Shown piece after piece: positions 21,781-33,093 of a stretch of 64,000 nt of DNA. The notes beneath the pieces were generated by a model. That model was not told the DNA's origin and searched no databases. It was given only the letters and a program-made list of their open reading frames with translations. The stretch is taken from NCBI GenBank assembly GCA_029216955.1, contig JANAVB010044017.1, positions 1,271,385 to 1,335,384 on the forward strand. Reading direction: 5' to 3'. The DNA comes from Iris pallida. Its lineage: Eukaryota; Streptophyta; Magnoliopsida; Asparagales; Iridaceae. A program made the position numbers and the translations under genes. Numbering within the stretch: the stretch's first letter is position 1; the number at the start of each line of letters is the position of its first letter.

Positions 21781-23410
21781 GAAACTCTATGAATCTAGCG
21801 GGGAAATCCCTACCGCTAACTACGATCCGACACGAGGAAAACACTCGATCTACTCCCACAAGAGCACTACCAGTAAGTATATTGAGCCTCACTGATAATG
21901 ACTCAGGCTCCAATCCTATCCGTGTCGTGAATCGTGCAGACATGAATGAATGCGATGCACCAGAATCAAACAATACCGAAGCTGGAAAGGAGTTGATGAG
22001 AATAGTACCTGCCACTACCTCACCTGGTGTAACTTCTTCTTCCATAGCCATCATCATGGCCTGACCTTGTCCTCTGGCTGCTGGTCCCCTTTGCTGGAAA
22101 CCTCTCTGCCTATTCTGGGTCTGAGCTTGGGCTTGTGCATACTGCTGGGGGTGCTGTTGCTAGAATGCCTGAGACTGAGGCGGCAAGGGCCTCGAAGACT
22201 GATACTGCTGCTACTGAACTGGTGCTGGGGCCGGTCCTCTCACCGAAGAGCTAGAAGGATTGGATGCTGATGAACCACCCCTATTCGGGCAAGCCCCTAT
22301 CCTATGATCTGCTGCTCCACAAGCCAGACACAATCCCTGTGCCCTGCGACAGTCTGCCACCACATGCCCTGGCTTCCCGCAATGAGAACATCCCATCGTG
22401 GAAGTCTGCTTCTGCTTCTGCTACTGCGGGTACATCGGGGTTGAATGCTGAACCGACGTTACTGAGGCCGCCCGCCTCGGAGTCCCAATAGTCAAACTTC
22501 TAGCTGTCGGGGCTGGAGCTGATGATTGGTGCATCTGACTATGGGACCGCTTCCTACCTCCGGTCCTATCTACGATCCTCTGGGAGGTATACTCATGCCT
22601 CCTAGCTGCTCTCAAGACCGCATCGAATGTCTGGTGCTCGAACTGCTCAACCGCCAACAAGATCTCCAAATGCAGTCCCTGCTGGAACCGCTGGGCTCTA
22701 TCGAGCTCGGTTGCCACCAAGGTGGGGGCAAACCTACTCAGCCTAGAAAACTCGGTCGCATAACCATCGACCGTCCTGCCTCCTTGCTTCAAGTTGGTAA
22801 ATCTGGTCTGCAGGTCGTACCGAGCCACAGCATTAAAGTATTTCGTCTAGAATCTCTCCCTAAACACTGCCCAAGCAATGGGTGCCACTAATCCCATGGC
22901 CTGCACCGCCCACCAATTGCGAGCTAAATCCAACAACTGCAGGCGTACTACCGCCACCTTCTCATTCTCAGGTGTCCTGGCTGCTTCCAGAATCACCTCG
23001 GTATCCTGAAGCCATGCATCCACGGCAATCGCATCCTCGCTGCCGTCGAAAAAAGGAGGGTTCAATCGCTTGAAACTGTTGGCCGCCTGGTTCCCTGGAT
23101 GTCCGCCTCGGGTCAAAGCATCTTGAACTGTCTGGTGCAGGGCGTCGGTTCGACGATCCTGGGAAGCTATCAAGGTTCTGATGAGGCCTACTAAGGTACC
23201 ACCATCTGGCTCTGCGGGCTGGACGGGCCGAACTGGTGACTCTCCTCCCGTAGGCACAACTTTGGAGGCTACCCCGGAATGCTGGGCTTGATCTCCGGGT
23301 TGCTGCTGATCTACGGGAAGTGCTCCACCTCGTCGATCGGTAGGACCAGGTACAGTGCTGCTGAAGAAGACGACACAGGGAACAATAAGAAAAGGACTAG
23401 GACAGATCAA
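21761..23410 (-). pseudogene. gag-pol: Element B gag and protease
   Basis: Minus-strand frame with NPPFFDGSEDAIAVDAWL (about 23060-23010), the gag core, two complete CCHC knuckles CSHCGKPGHVVADC and CLACGAADHRIGAC (22390-22300), and the protease motif [15 protein letters not shown] (about 21975). Stops at 22849-22847, 22421 and 22211 keep the same frame; the first two replace CAG. The frame ends in FPWQTMM through a small frameshift near 21780. Upstream of 23410 there is no clear in-frame ATG. Confidence 0.88.
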
Positions 23411-23555
23411 CGATATAAGGACAGGATCAGGGCAAGAATCCAGGGATTCAGAGGATACGAACAGAGATCAAGGACGAGTACTGATTGAGACATCTATCTG
23501 GTAAACCCCCACACATCTTGATTTACAAGACCTACATGGGCCACCACTTAAACCA
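23411..23555 (-). other. Element B leader and primer-site position
   Basis: Non-coding. The minus strand reads TGGTTTAAGTGGTGGCCCAT immediately after the LTR end at 23556, the same block as in A, C and D. Confidence 0.55.
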
Positions 23556-24240
23556 TGTCACGCCCCAGAACCAAAATACTGGAGAGCGGGGGCAGACATA
23601 GCCAGCTACGTATATTGAAATGGAAACTACCTCGATATACGGTCACGGCTGTCTAGATATGTGAGGGTTTTCTTTAAGCCAACAGTCTCTTATGGTCATG
23701 AACAAGCCTAGTGTCTCAATCACCACAAGTAAGTAAAGTCATAAGATGTATGATCATTAAATATACAATAATAAGGCATCCCAAATATTACATATTCAGC
23801 TGATCATGAAGTTAGTCGTTACAAAATGTTAGGACTAGCAAGAGTTTAGTCATACATGATCAACCCTAGGATTTGTCAATCATATTTACAGCCCGTAGGC
23901 AGACAGTAAGTAAAAGTGCTTCGAGCTAACAGGTGTTCGTCGGCTAAACACCTCAAAAGAATAATTTTTACAATAGAGTGTGCGAAACAAAATAGAAAAC
24001 CCACTCTTGGCCCGGATTCTGTCTAGTGTTCACCATTGGGCTGGAAGCTTGGTAGATCCTCGGGAGCTGCTCCGAAATCTGGCCACACAAAACCAGCTGG
24101 GTCAACCCCAGAAAGAGCAAGTGCCACAAGGGGGCCACGAAATAAGAACAAAAGCCAGCAATCAGCACAGAAAATCTAATATTAAAACTAAAATTCACGA
24201 AAATATGACAGGATGATATACGACGAGATAACCATGGAAC

Positions 24241-24306
24241 TATTCCGATAGCCAGGTTACAACCCGTAAACCAAACAAGGACCGGGGTTGTAACCCTTCG
24301 TCTGAA
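24241..24306 (-). other. Conserved stem-loop in element B 5' LTR
   Basis: On the minus strand GGGTTACAACC, loop with GTCCTTGTTTGGTT, then GGGTTGTAACC. A partial outer stem is formed by TTCAGA and TCGGAA. Deleted from the 3' LTR of the same element. Confidence 0.75.
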
Positions 24307-25344
24307 CAAAACTTGGTATCCCACCATTTATCGACAGAATAATGTAAGAAAATCAAGACAGGAAACATTCTTGCATGGGATCAAGACATGACTGGACTGG
24401 TTATACCTCATTCAATCAATCACGGCCAAGCAGATCCTACGGCTTACTACTTTAACTAACTAGGGTTATCACAGACCTAATTACTAACAAGATGCAGTGA
24501 GATTGTTCCACAGCCACAAGTCCTGCAGACCATCCAGGTTACCCAGGACGAAAGATTAGGGTTGAATTCAGGTGAGTACATCGTCCAGGAGATGCATGTA
24601 CCCTTAGGTGACTTAGAGGGTGCAACACCTGACAGTGTGCTGGAAATGCGCCCTACTCGACGGCAGGCTACAAATCCCTGGAGCGCCCAGGTAACGGGAT
24701 TGCCTGTAGCTGTGTCATCTCTTCATGACTACTGTATTATTCTAGTTATTAGCCTTAATCTATTTTAGTAGGTACTCCTGACCGTGGTACTCAGGAGTCC
24801 CATCCTAGACATGATGCGAGACTGGACAAGTGGATTTAACAAGCAAGCAAGAAAGAACCACCTACGGTGTCACGACAGGTCAAGCTAAGTTATCAGGTCA
24901 TGTCAAGTCAGGAGTGCGCCGTCACGGGCCACTATCAAGTTATCAAGATAAATCATGTCATGGTACTTATCAGGAGTGCGCCACGAAGGGCCACTATCAT
25001 GTCAGGTTGGTCATGTCAGGAGTGCACCACTACGGGTCACTGTCGTGTTATGCAAGTTCCTTGCCATACCAAGCCATGTACAATAGTCATTCCAAACATA
25101 TTAAGTAAAATCAAGTTCATGACAAAAGGCGTAAGGATATAAAATGGGCATAAAATATCTAATAAAATATCAAAGTACAGGGTTATAGAAGAGCCAAGCT
25201 TAAAGATATAAAACTAAAACTCTAAGAGCCAATGGATTAAGCAAGGGGTCAAGGGGCAGCATACGTGCAAAAGCACGCACGCAGGGAAGCTGCGTACGCA
25301 CAAAAGCACGCACGCAAGGCTCGCTCAAGTCTACGTACCAAGGC

Positions 25345-25712
25345 ACACTCAAGGGGAGCAGCGTACATGAAAAGTCACGCATGGTCAAGGGAGCAGCGTA
25401 CATGAAAAGTCACGCACGCTCAAGGGAAGCAGCGTACATGAAAAGTCACGCACGCTCAAGGGGAGCAGCGTTCGTGAAAAGTCATGCACGCTCAAGGGAG
25501 CAGCGTTCGTGAAAAGTCATGCACGCTCAAGGGAGCAACGTTCGTGAAAAGTCACGCACGCTCAAGGGAGCAACATTTGTGAAAAGTCACGCACGCTCAA
25601 GGGAGCGGCCTACATGAAAAGTCACGCACGCTCAAGGGGAGCAGCGTTCGTGAAAAGTCACGCACGCTCAAGGGGAGCAGCGTTCGTGAAAAGTCACGCA
25701 CGCTCAAGGGAC
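25345..25712. repeat. 35-36-bp tandem array in element B 5' LTR, 10 copies
   Basis: Same unit as at 17190-17805 but only 10 copies. The LTRs of one insertion start identical, so the difference arose afterwards. Confidence 0.9.
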
Positions 25713-26447
25713 TCGCTTCCAACAGAAAGCGTACCTAAGTCTGCGTACGCAGCGCTAAAGAGCGCGTGTAGCTCTGGGTGCGTAAGCTAAACAGCTCTGC
25801 ACACTGCTCACTGTCTTCTCCAAACAGCAAGAACACCATGGATGAACCCAAGGCTTCAAACCATCATAACTTGGCCATCCGAACTCCAAATCCAGATTTC
25901 CAATGTTCCAACTTGGGTGAAACTGAATGCTCTTCCACTTGGAAATACCAAAACCCATGAAAATCCAACTTAAAGAGATCAAACCATGCAAAATCCGAAA
26001 ATAGAAATAACTTAGATCTAGAGCAAAGGAGACTTTAAATCACAAAATACCAAGTTCTAATATTGATCACCATGTCCTAATCTAGCAAATGAACCAAGAA
26101 AATAGGGCTCTCATGAAGTGGCAAGGTGCACTTGCCTAGGGTTAGGAGAGTTGTGGAGAAAGGAGAAGAAGAAGAAGAAGGAAATTAATGGTGGAAGTTA
26201 TGAGGAGAGAGAGTGGTAGGTGGAGGTTATAAAGAGGGTGAGTTGTGGTGGGTTGAGGGGTAGCATAGGTTAAGGTGATCCAACTCACATAAAACCGAAC
26301 CAATCCAAATAAAACTGAGCCATGCCAAAACCCAAAATACGGGAAATATCGAAATCCCACAAGTTTGAGAAAAATAAAAATACATGCCAAAAATCCAGAT
26401 ACGAGTATAAATACGAAATACGGGAAATACGAAAAATGAGGGTGACA

Positions 26448-26912
26448 GTAACCCTGGCAACGAGTGGGTTTCTTTTTGTCCTCCCACTTTATTGTAAAAA
26501 TTATTCTTTTGAGGCGTTTAGCCGGCGAGCACGTGTTAGCTCGGTTGCACATTTACTTATTGTCTGCCTACGGGCTGTAACATGATTGAAAAATCCTAGG
26601 GTTAATCATGTATTGACTAAAACTCTTGCTAGTCTTGACATTTTGTACGACTAGCTTTATGATCATCCGAATATGTAATGTATGGGATGCCTTACTATTT
26701 TATATTTGGTGCTCTGACATCTTGTAACTGTTACTACTTGCTTGTGATTGAGACAATTGGCTTGTTCATGACCATTGGAGACTGTTGGCTTGTAGTTAAA
26801 CCCTCATGTATCTAGACAACCGTGACCGTATAGCGAGGTGGGTTGCACTTTAATATACGTAGCTGGCTATGTACGCCCTCGCTCTCCAGTATTCTAGTTC
26901 TGGGGCGTTACA
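26448..26912 (+). repeat. 3' LTR of element A, right piece
   Basis: Continues 15903 across element B. It is homologous to 9722-10185, starts GTAACCCTGGCAACGAGTGG and ends GGGGCGTTACA, followed by the duplication TGGAC (26913-26917). Confidence 0.9.
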
Positions 26913-28563
26913 TGGACCAAACGGAGTATCTTCTGGGACTTGCCTTATTGGAAAGATAATCTTATAAGGCATAATCTTGATGTTATGTATATCGAAAAGA
27001 ATGTGTTCGATAATGTCTTCAATACCGTCATGGATATTAAAGGAAAGACGAAGGACAATCCAAAAGCAAGACAAGACATTGCCAAGATATGCAAGCGTCC
27101 TTATCTGAACTTGATACAAAGGGGAGCTGGTGGATAATTAAGTAAGTCGATAGCACAATACACATTGAGTAAGGAAGATCGATTAATAATATGCAAGTGG
27201 GTATCTACTTTAAGATTTTCCGACGGCTATGTGTCGAATTTGTCTAGATGCATTGATCTCAATGACCGCAAGTTAACGGGAATGAAGAGTCATGACTGCC
27301 ACGTGTTTATGGAAAGATTACTGTCCATTGCTTTGAAAGAGTTATTGCCTTCTGCTGTATGGGTTCCGTTGGCCGAACTATCTATATTTTTTAGGGATAT
27401 TTGTTCAACTAAGTTGACTGTGCAACACATGGTTGAACTTGAGGAGAAGATTATCTTAACAATTTACAAGTTGGAAAAAATATTTTCTCCTGGCTTCTTC
27501 GACAGCATGGATCATCTACCGATTCATCTAGCATACGAAGCCCGTGTCGGTACATCTGTTCATTATCGATGGATGTACCCATTTGAAAGGTACATAAAAA
27601 TCGATATAATTTAAGTTGAATTTTAGTGGGTTTAAAATTCATTCTTAATTCTCAAGATAATTTGTCTCTCTAGATACCTACACCATCTAAAGAAAAAAGT
27701 TGGCAACAAGGCTCATATAGAGGCTTCGATATGCGAAGCATATCTTATCAAAGAGGTGTCAAGCTTCTGCTCCATTTATTTTGATACTCATGTTAAGACA
27801 AATCGAAATAGACCTCAAAGGAATGACGAGGACGTTGAGGATGGAGGTATATTCAATGTAAGTGGCAAGCCTATTGGGGCTAGTAAGAAATGGTGGTTGA
27901 CTGACGACGAGTATGATGCCGCTCACCGATATGTCTTGTTAAACTGTGACATACAAGAAGTAAGAGATTTAGAGAAGTAAGTCAGTACACTTGCACTCGT
28001 TATATTCTCTAATTTGATGAAGTAAGTGACTACACTTATATATTCTTATTTTCTCTAATAGTATATTTAGAGATGAAGTCAAAATGAGGACACCCGATAT
28101 TATCGATGAGGGACTTCAAAGATAGGTTGATTGTACATTTCCGTCATGGTTTCGTAAATACGTAAGTAATTGAGATTATAATTGAGGTTGATTTTATATA
28201 TTCTTATAAAATACGTAAGTAACTGAGATTATAAATATATAATCTAAAACATTTAAATTATAAATATTTGTTTACAGGTTTTATTGCCTGAAACAATACT
28301 TACTAATGAGAGTGTTCGTTATCTGGCATTGGGACCGAAGAAGCAAACAAAGACATGGCCAGGCTATGTCATTAATGGCTTCAGGTTTAAGGTAACTCAG
28401 AATGCTATAAATGTTGAATTTATCAATGACGGCAACAGTACCAAGGATTCCAATGTTTGTATAAAAGGCACCATCTATGACGACGAGCCGAACTTTGACT
28501 ATTATGGAGTGCTTCAGGATATTATAGATTTACAATATACTGGTCCATATGATATGCATATTG

Positions 28564-28603
28564 TGATGTTCAAATGTGAGTGGTGATGTTCAAATATGAG
28601 TGG
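28564..28603 (+). repeat. 20-bp tandem duplication in TNP2 exon
   Basis: Two adjacent copies of TGATGTTCAAATGTGAGTGG (28564-28583 and 28584-28603, one mismatch). Length 20 is not a multiple of three, so it breaks the DUF4216-like frame. Confidence 0.85.
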
Positions 28604-29002
28604 TTCGATACGACACCAAATATCGGTTGGAGAATCGATAAACAATTTGGATTTGTCGATATAAATCATCGTATGAGGTATAGAGGGTCCGATACATTTG
28701 CGATAGCAAATCAGGCTGTTCAAGTCTACTATACAAGCTACCCAAGGCGTCGTAGAGATCGATTTGACTGGTGGGCAGTATACAAGATTAAATCTAGAAA
28801 TATATTCAACGTTGGAGACCCAGCATACCAAGAGGACCAGATCAAAAAGTCCTAATACTTGGGACAACACTCGGATATAATAGATGTTGAAGATATTGTT
28901 GAAGAAAATAGAGGGAAGGAAAAGGTTGATACACAAGACTTAGCTGTCAACCAGGGAAGAAAGAGGCATCTTGTCCCAAATATTGAGGCAGAAGAAGAAA
29001 AA

Positions 29003-29011
29003 GAAGACGAA

Positions 29012-29042
<31 letters not shown>

Positions 29043-29055
29043 AAGAAGAAGACGA
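29003..29055 (+). repeat. AGA/GAA trinucleotide microsatellite
   Basis: About 50 bases of AAG/GAA repeats coding the Glu-rich tail of TNP2. The opposite-strand poly-Phe frame is an artefact. Confidence 0.9.
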
Positions 29056-29426
29056 ATTTGATGGGGATGATGATACAGATGAAATCGACGATGAAGATAA
29101 GAATGAGGATGAGGATGAGAATAAGGAGGAGGTTGATGATGAAGATGAGGCCGATGATGAGAACGAAGACGATGATTAGGTTAAACATTGTTGTATATTA
29201 AAAACACTTCTAATTACGTGAATTAAGTTTGACCTCATAAAAGCAATTACGTGAATTCATATTTTTTTTGTTCGATTATTTACTTATTGCAGATGGCACT
29301 CCTAGTCTTTTTCGTCGCAGCGGCACTCTTCTCCCTACTGGTGGTATGTATATTTTAGTCGGAGAATTTTATGTTCATTTACACTTTGATATTGTTAATT
29401 ATGTTTATGTGTTCTATTTACAGGTC

Positions 29427-31161
29427 ATGATGGCTGGCCGTGGTCGTGGTGGTGGTGGTGGTCGTGGTGGTGGTAGTGGTGGTCGTGGTGGTGCTGGTAG
29501 TCGTGGTCGTATTCAATCTTCCCGAGATGTGACCCCATCCAGCGAGACCGACCCGGAGATTACCCCGGGCATAGACGCATCCCGCCGTCGATCGACAACT
29601 TCATCGAGGCATGAGTCCGGATCTGCTAGCAGATCCGTTCCGCTATCGGACCCACCAGTGGATCCCATAGTTACTGCACAGTGGGCCCCGGAGTACCTCC
29701 ATACTTGGTTCCATCCGGTTACTGGAGAGTACATGCACGGACCCACGGATTCTCCGACGGTACCAGAGAGGCCAAGAGGCGAGTTCCGACGAGAGCTATA
29801 GCCCGCGGGGACCTCGTAAGTAAATTTAAGATAATTTATTAAATTTCTTTTATTTATTCAAGTTAATAATCCAGTCATTTCTTCTTTGTAGGTTTTTTTC
29901 CTTTAATGTTGCCAGGGCTCTTGGAGAAATTATCAGGGCTAACTTTCATGGTCCCTACCTCAACTTTTCGTCGGTGCCCCAAACTTGAAGTACGTCTGGC
30001 TCGACGAGTTGAGGGTATATATCTATATCTTTTAGTTAATTATTAGTTACTCTTTAATTAACCATTTTTTAAATTATGTGATAATTGAATTTGTATGTTA
30101 GACGACGTACTGGTGGCCCCTCCATCGCGAGGACGCGATCCGCAGGACCTACAGAAGCGCTGCCTCGAAGAAGATACGGGATATGATTCATGACCTGAAA
30201 ATGGGACAAACGAGGGCGAATTGGATCCGGCAGGACTATTATGAGGACCTCTTAGATATGATGAATACTCCTGCGTACAAGGAGAAATCGGAGAAGGCGA
30301 AGGCGAACCGACGGGCCGCGGGACTTCATACGGGGGATCAAGGCCCCACGCAGCGACGCTTGCAGATCTGGTGAGATACCGTAAATTTATTTCACTATCG
30401 AATTAGGTATTATTAATATACGGAGTTAATTAAGTTCTATGGATATTTCGTATACAGACCCAACGGGCGGTGAAGAAGGGAAGGGTGCCAGAATCGGTCA
30501 CCATGCACGACGTATTCCAGCATACGCACAAGAGACGAAAGGACAGGAGCTTCGTCGACGAGAGGGCCAAGGAAACTGATGTAAGTACTTATGTTTATGA
30601 GATTTACGTTAGAGTTAAAAGTATTCGGACATTAACTTTAGTAAACTTAGGATTCAAACTTAACTTAGTGAAACATAGGATTTAGATTACAACTTAGGTA
30701 AATCTTATAATATAAACACATTCATTTGATAGGCTGCGTATTGTGAGGCCCTTAGTCGGGCTCAGTTAACTGACACCGAGGATGTCGGTGAAACGACGCC
30801 CGCCCGGACGCCCTCTTCTTTGGCCGCTCGCAACGACTTGTTCGTAGATACCGTCGGCGGCTTTAAGAAAGGGCACCTGTACTGAGTCGGCTCCCTAGGG
30901 CCGTTGCATATGGCGACTCAGAGATTTCTACCGACACCGCCTCCTTCCGCGGACCCGGCAGACGATGATGTTAGGTCGCAGCTTACGCAGCTACACGAGG
31001 CGGTGTCATCCTTACGGGTACAAATTGCCACGTACTTTTCGCCTTCGTCTGCTGCTGGTCCGTCTGCTGCTGGTGTCGGTCCGTCAGCTACTGGTGCCGG
31101 TCCGTCGACTGCTAGTATCGGTCCTCCTTCCATCGGTCATCTTTCTTTCAACCCTGCTGCC
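29427..31161 (+). pseudogene. tnpA: CACTA second gene, TnpA-like (Transposase_24 type), exons 1-5
   Basis: TnpA-type proteins bind subterminal repeats and assist TNP2. The start is ATG 29427 (or 29430). The N-terminus is Arg-Gly-rich (GRGRGGGGGRGGGSGGRGG). Homology and GT-AG sites suggest exons 29427-29815, 29892-30014, 30102-30370, 30458-30580 and 30733-31161. Conserved pieces are ARALGEIIRANFHGPY (exon 2), ASKKIRDMIHDLKMGQTR (exon 3), THKRRKDRSFVDERAKE (exon 4) and AYCEALSRAQ (exon 5). Exon 5 ends in Ala/Gly/Pro/Ser repeats. Stops at 29799 and 30882 and a frameshift near 29985 disable it. Element C interrupts it at 31161; the last exon resumes at 42173. Confidence 0.85.
31157..31161. repeat. 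Target-site duplication of element C, left copy (CTGCC)
   Basis: CTGCC at 31157-31161 and again at 42168-42172, a perfect 5-bp duplication. Confidence 0.9.
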
Positions 31162-31301
31162 TATAATACCTGTGGTTCGTATTGCGTATCTTGGTATACG
31201 TATACGTAATTTGACCGTAGTACATGTCACCCTGCTTGATTTATTCTAGCATTTTATTGATTGGTTTATTCTTGGGTTGGTTTGGCTTGGCTTGGTTTGC
31301 T

Positions 31302-31360
31302 TTGGTTCATCATGAACCAAAGGTGAACCCTCCTACCTACCACCACCCTCCTTATTTAAC
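31302..31360 (+). promoter_or_regulatory. Putative LTR promoter of element C: palindrome and TATA-like box
   Basis: Perfect palindrome TTGGTTCATCATGAACCAA (9-base arms around a central C), then TTATTTAA about 30 bases later. Repeated in the 3' LTR at about 39312-39370. Confidence 0.5.
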
Positions 31361-31787
31361 CCATTCCCTCATTCTCTCTCTTCATTTACTTCTTCTTCTC
31401 CACCATTACTTCTTCAACCACCAGGAGAGAGAGAGAGAGAGAGAGCTTAGGCAAGTGTAGCTTGCTTCATGGAGGAACTTCATTTTTATTGTTCCATTCT
31501 CTTCCTCTCGAGATTCTAACACACTTTAATATTTGGCATTTCTAATTTCCTTGGTTCAATTTGTGTAGATCTAAGTTTATAGTATTTTTCAGATTTCTTG
31601 GGTTTTGATCTACTTAACATTGTTATTTTTAAGTTTTGATGGTTCCATATTGTAGAGCATTTCGTTCTGTCCTATTTTGACTCATGGAAGTTCGGATTTG
31701 GACTCTGGATGATCGAGTGATGAAGCTTTGAAGCCACGGATTTCATGGACATTTTTTTCGGATCAGTGGAGAACAAGTACAGTCCCT

Positions 31788-32370
31788 CCACCGCATGAAG
31801 TACTTGATCGCATGGATATTCATGCAGCAAGTCCTAGAGCCGCATGGTATGTCCGCCGCATAAGACTCCATGACCCAGCCGCATGAACTCAATCACTTTC
31901 AGCCGCATAAGGCCTTGGCCACATGGCACTGCGCTTCATAGCCGCATAAAGTCAACTCCCCCCAATGCCGCATAAGAATCACTTAATATAGTCGCATGTG
32001 ACTGACTTCTTCCAGTCGCATGTGCACATTTCTTTTCAGACGCATATGGGCTCGGCACAACTTCAGCCGCATGAACTCCAATATCCGCAGCCGCATAGGC
32101 TTGACTGTTCCGCAGCCGCATAAGCTCCCTTATTCCGTAGCCGCATGAGACCCAAACACTTCTCGGCCGCATGAGCCCCTTCTTTCCTACTGCCGTATGA
32201 ATTATTCCCTTGCTCAGCCGCATGGGACCCCACTAGAGTTAGCCGCATGGGCTCGCGCCTTCCCAGCCGCATGCACCCTGTACTCCCCCAGCCGCATGGA
32301 CTTCTGAATCCCGAGCCGCATGAGATCCGATCTCTTAGCCGCATAAGCTCTATTCTCTCAACCGCATGGC
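31788..32370. repeat. Irregular AGCCGCAT repeat field in element C 5' LTR
   Basis: About 25 occurrences of (A)GCCGCAT followed by A or G, spaced roughly 18-35 bases with unrelated spacers. It occupies the same LTR position as the 38-bp array of element A, whose unit also contains AGCCGCATA. Confidence 0.85.
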
Positions 32371-33093
32371 TCCCTCCTCAAGTCTTATCATCTTTATTAT
32401 TATTTATTATTATTAATATTAGTATTATTAAACTGAATGGCACATTATGTTTATGTCATATAAATTTTGGCATATTTCCTTAACACGATAGTGGCCCATC
32501 GTGGCACACTCTCGACGAACAAACTGACATGATATATCATAACATGCTGTTATGACAGCTAGCCTAACATGACAAGTATGAATGACTTGGACACCGTGGG
32601 TGATTACGTTTGTACAAATAAATTAGTACAGTCTTGCATCATGTCTAGGATAGGGATCCCTGAGTACCACGGTCGGGGATACCTACAGTAATTGACTAAG
32701 GCTAATAAACTAGAATAATTCAGTAGACATGAAAAGATTTTCAGTTACAGGCAATCTCGTTATCTGGGCGTATTAAGTGGACTTGTAGCCTACCGACAAG
32801 TAGGGCACATTTCTAGCACACAGTCATGTGGTGTACCCTTCATAAACGGACATTCGACCCGGATAACCGGATGGTCTGCAGGGCTTGTGGCTGTTGAATA
32901 ATCTCACTGCATCTTACTAGTAACTCGGCCTGTGATAACCCTAGTTAGTTAAAAGTATCAAGCCGTACTCTTGATTGGCCATGATTGATTGGATGAAGTT
33001 TATTCCAGCTTAGTCTTATCCTGGTCCTGTGCAAGATTGTGACATGACATGATTATTGATGCTTGCCTTAACAATAACGATCGGGGGTCCAGT

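Larger units (their letters stand above)
15904..26447 (-). mobile_element. Ty3/gypsy chromovirus-type element B, minus strand, inserted in element A 3' LTR
   Basis: LTR retrotransposon reading right to left. The 5' LTR is 23556-26447, internal region 18542-23555, 3' LTR 15904-18541. Its right edge is TGACA followed by GTAAC, which continues element A's LTR. The left edge lacks the last 286 bases of LTR (equivalent to 23556-23841) plus part of the duplication, leaving only GTA. B and A share gag-pol and the LTR ends, but B's LTR has a different tandem array and a different upstream part. B is the youngest layer in a four-deep nest. Confidence 0.9.
23556..26447 (-). repeat. 5' LTR of element B (2892 bp)
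   Basis: Starts TGTCACCC at 26447 and ends GGCGTGACA at 23556 on the minus strand. Contains TATA-like TTTATAACC near 26226-26235, the tandem array (25345-25712), three diverged GTGCGCC / GGGCCACT units (about 24900-25040) and one stem-loop (24241-24306). More complete than the 3' LTR. Confidence 0.88.
7080..26912 (+). mobile_element. Ty3/gypsy chromovirus-type element A (with element B nested in its 3' LTR)
   Basis: LTR retrotransposon inserted in TNP2. The 5' LTR is 7080-10185, the internal region 10186-13212 and the 3' LTR 13213-15903 plus 26448-26912, the latter split by element B. LTRs begin TGTCACC and end TTACA. Removing the element leaves the TNP2 frame continuous. The internal region is only 3.0 kb against 5.0 kb in B and C because RT, RNase H and most of integrase are deleted. 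The gag-PR-RT order, the zinc knuckles and the C-terminal chromodomain-like segment point to a Tekay/Del-like lineage; that lineage name is a moderate-confidence call. Confidence 0.9.
26913..29179 (+). pseudogene. tnp2: CACTA transposase TNP2, second part (with DUF4218 and DUF4216-like regions)
   Basis: Continues the frame of 5434-7079 starting W-T-K-R-S-I-F-W and RHNLDVMYIEKNVFDN. Then come LLPSAVWVPLAELSIFFRDI and HLPIHLAYEARVG (DUF4218-like, about 27350-27550). Three introns with GT-AG ends fit the homology: 27590-27673, 27977-28061 and 28162-28277. The last exon carries the DUF4216-like region (YVINGFRFKVTQNA, then DRFDWWAVYKIKSRNIF near 28760-28810) and a long Glu/Asp-rich tail ending at 29179. 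Damage: stops at 27135, 28123, 28853 and about 29012, and a 20-bp duplication at 28564-28603 that shifts the frame. Confidence 0.88.

Noticed and set aside
24830..25142. Small plus-strand ORFs in element B LTR (also 16676-16988)
   Set aside because: Antisense to the element, within repeated GTGCGCC units, no domain.
26142..26552. Minus-strand 136-codon ORF spanning the B/A border
   Set aside because: Crosses the junction of two elements; low-complexity CT-rich leader.
28940..29188. Poly-Phe minus-strand ORF
   Set aside because: Antisense of the GAA microsatellite coding the acidic tail of TNP2.
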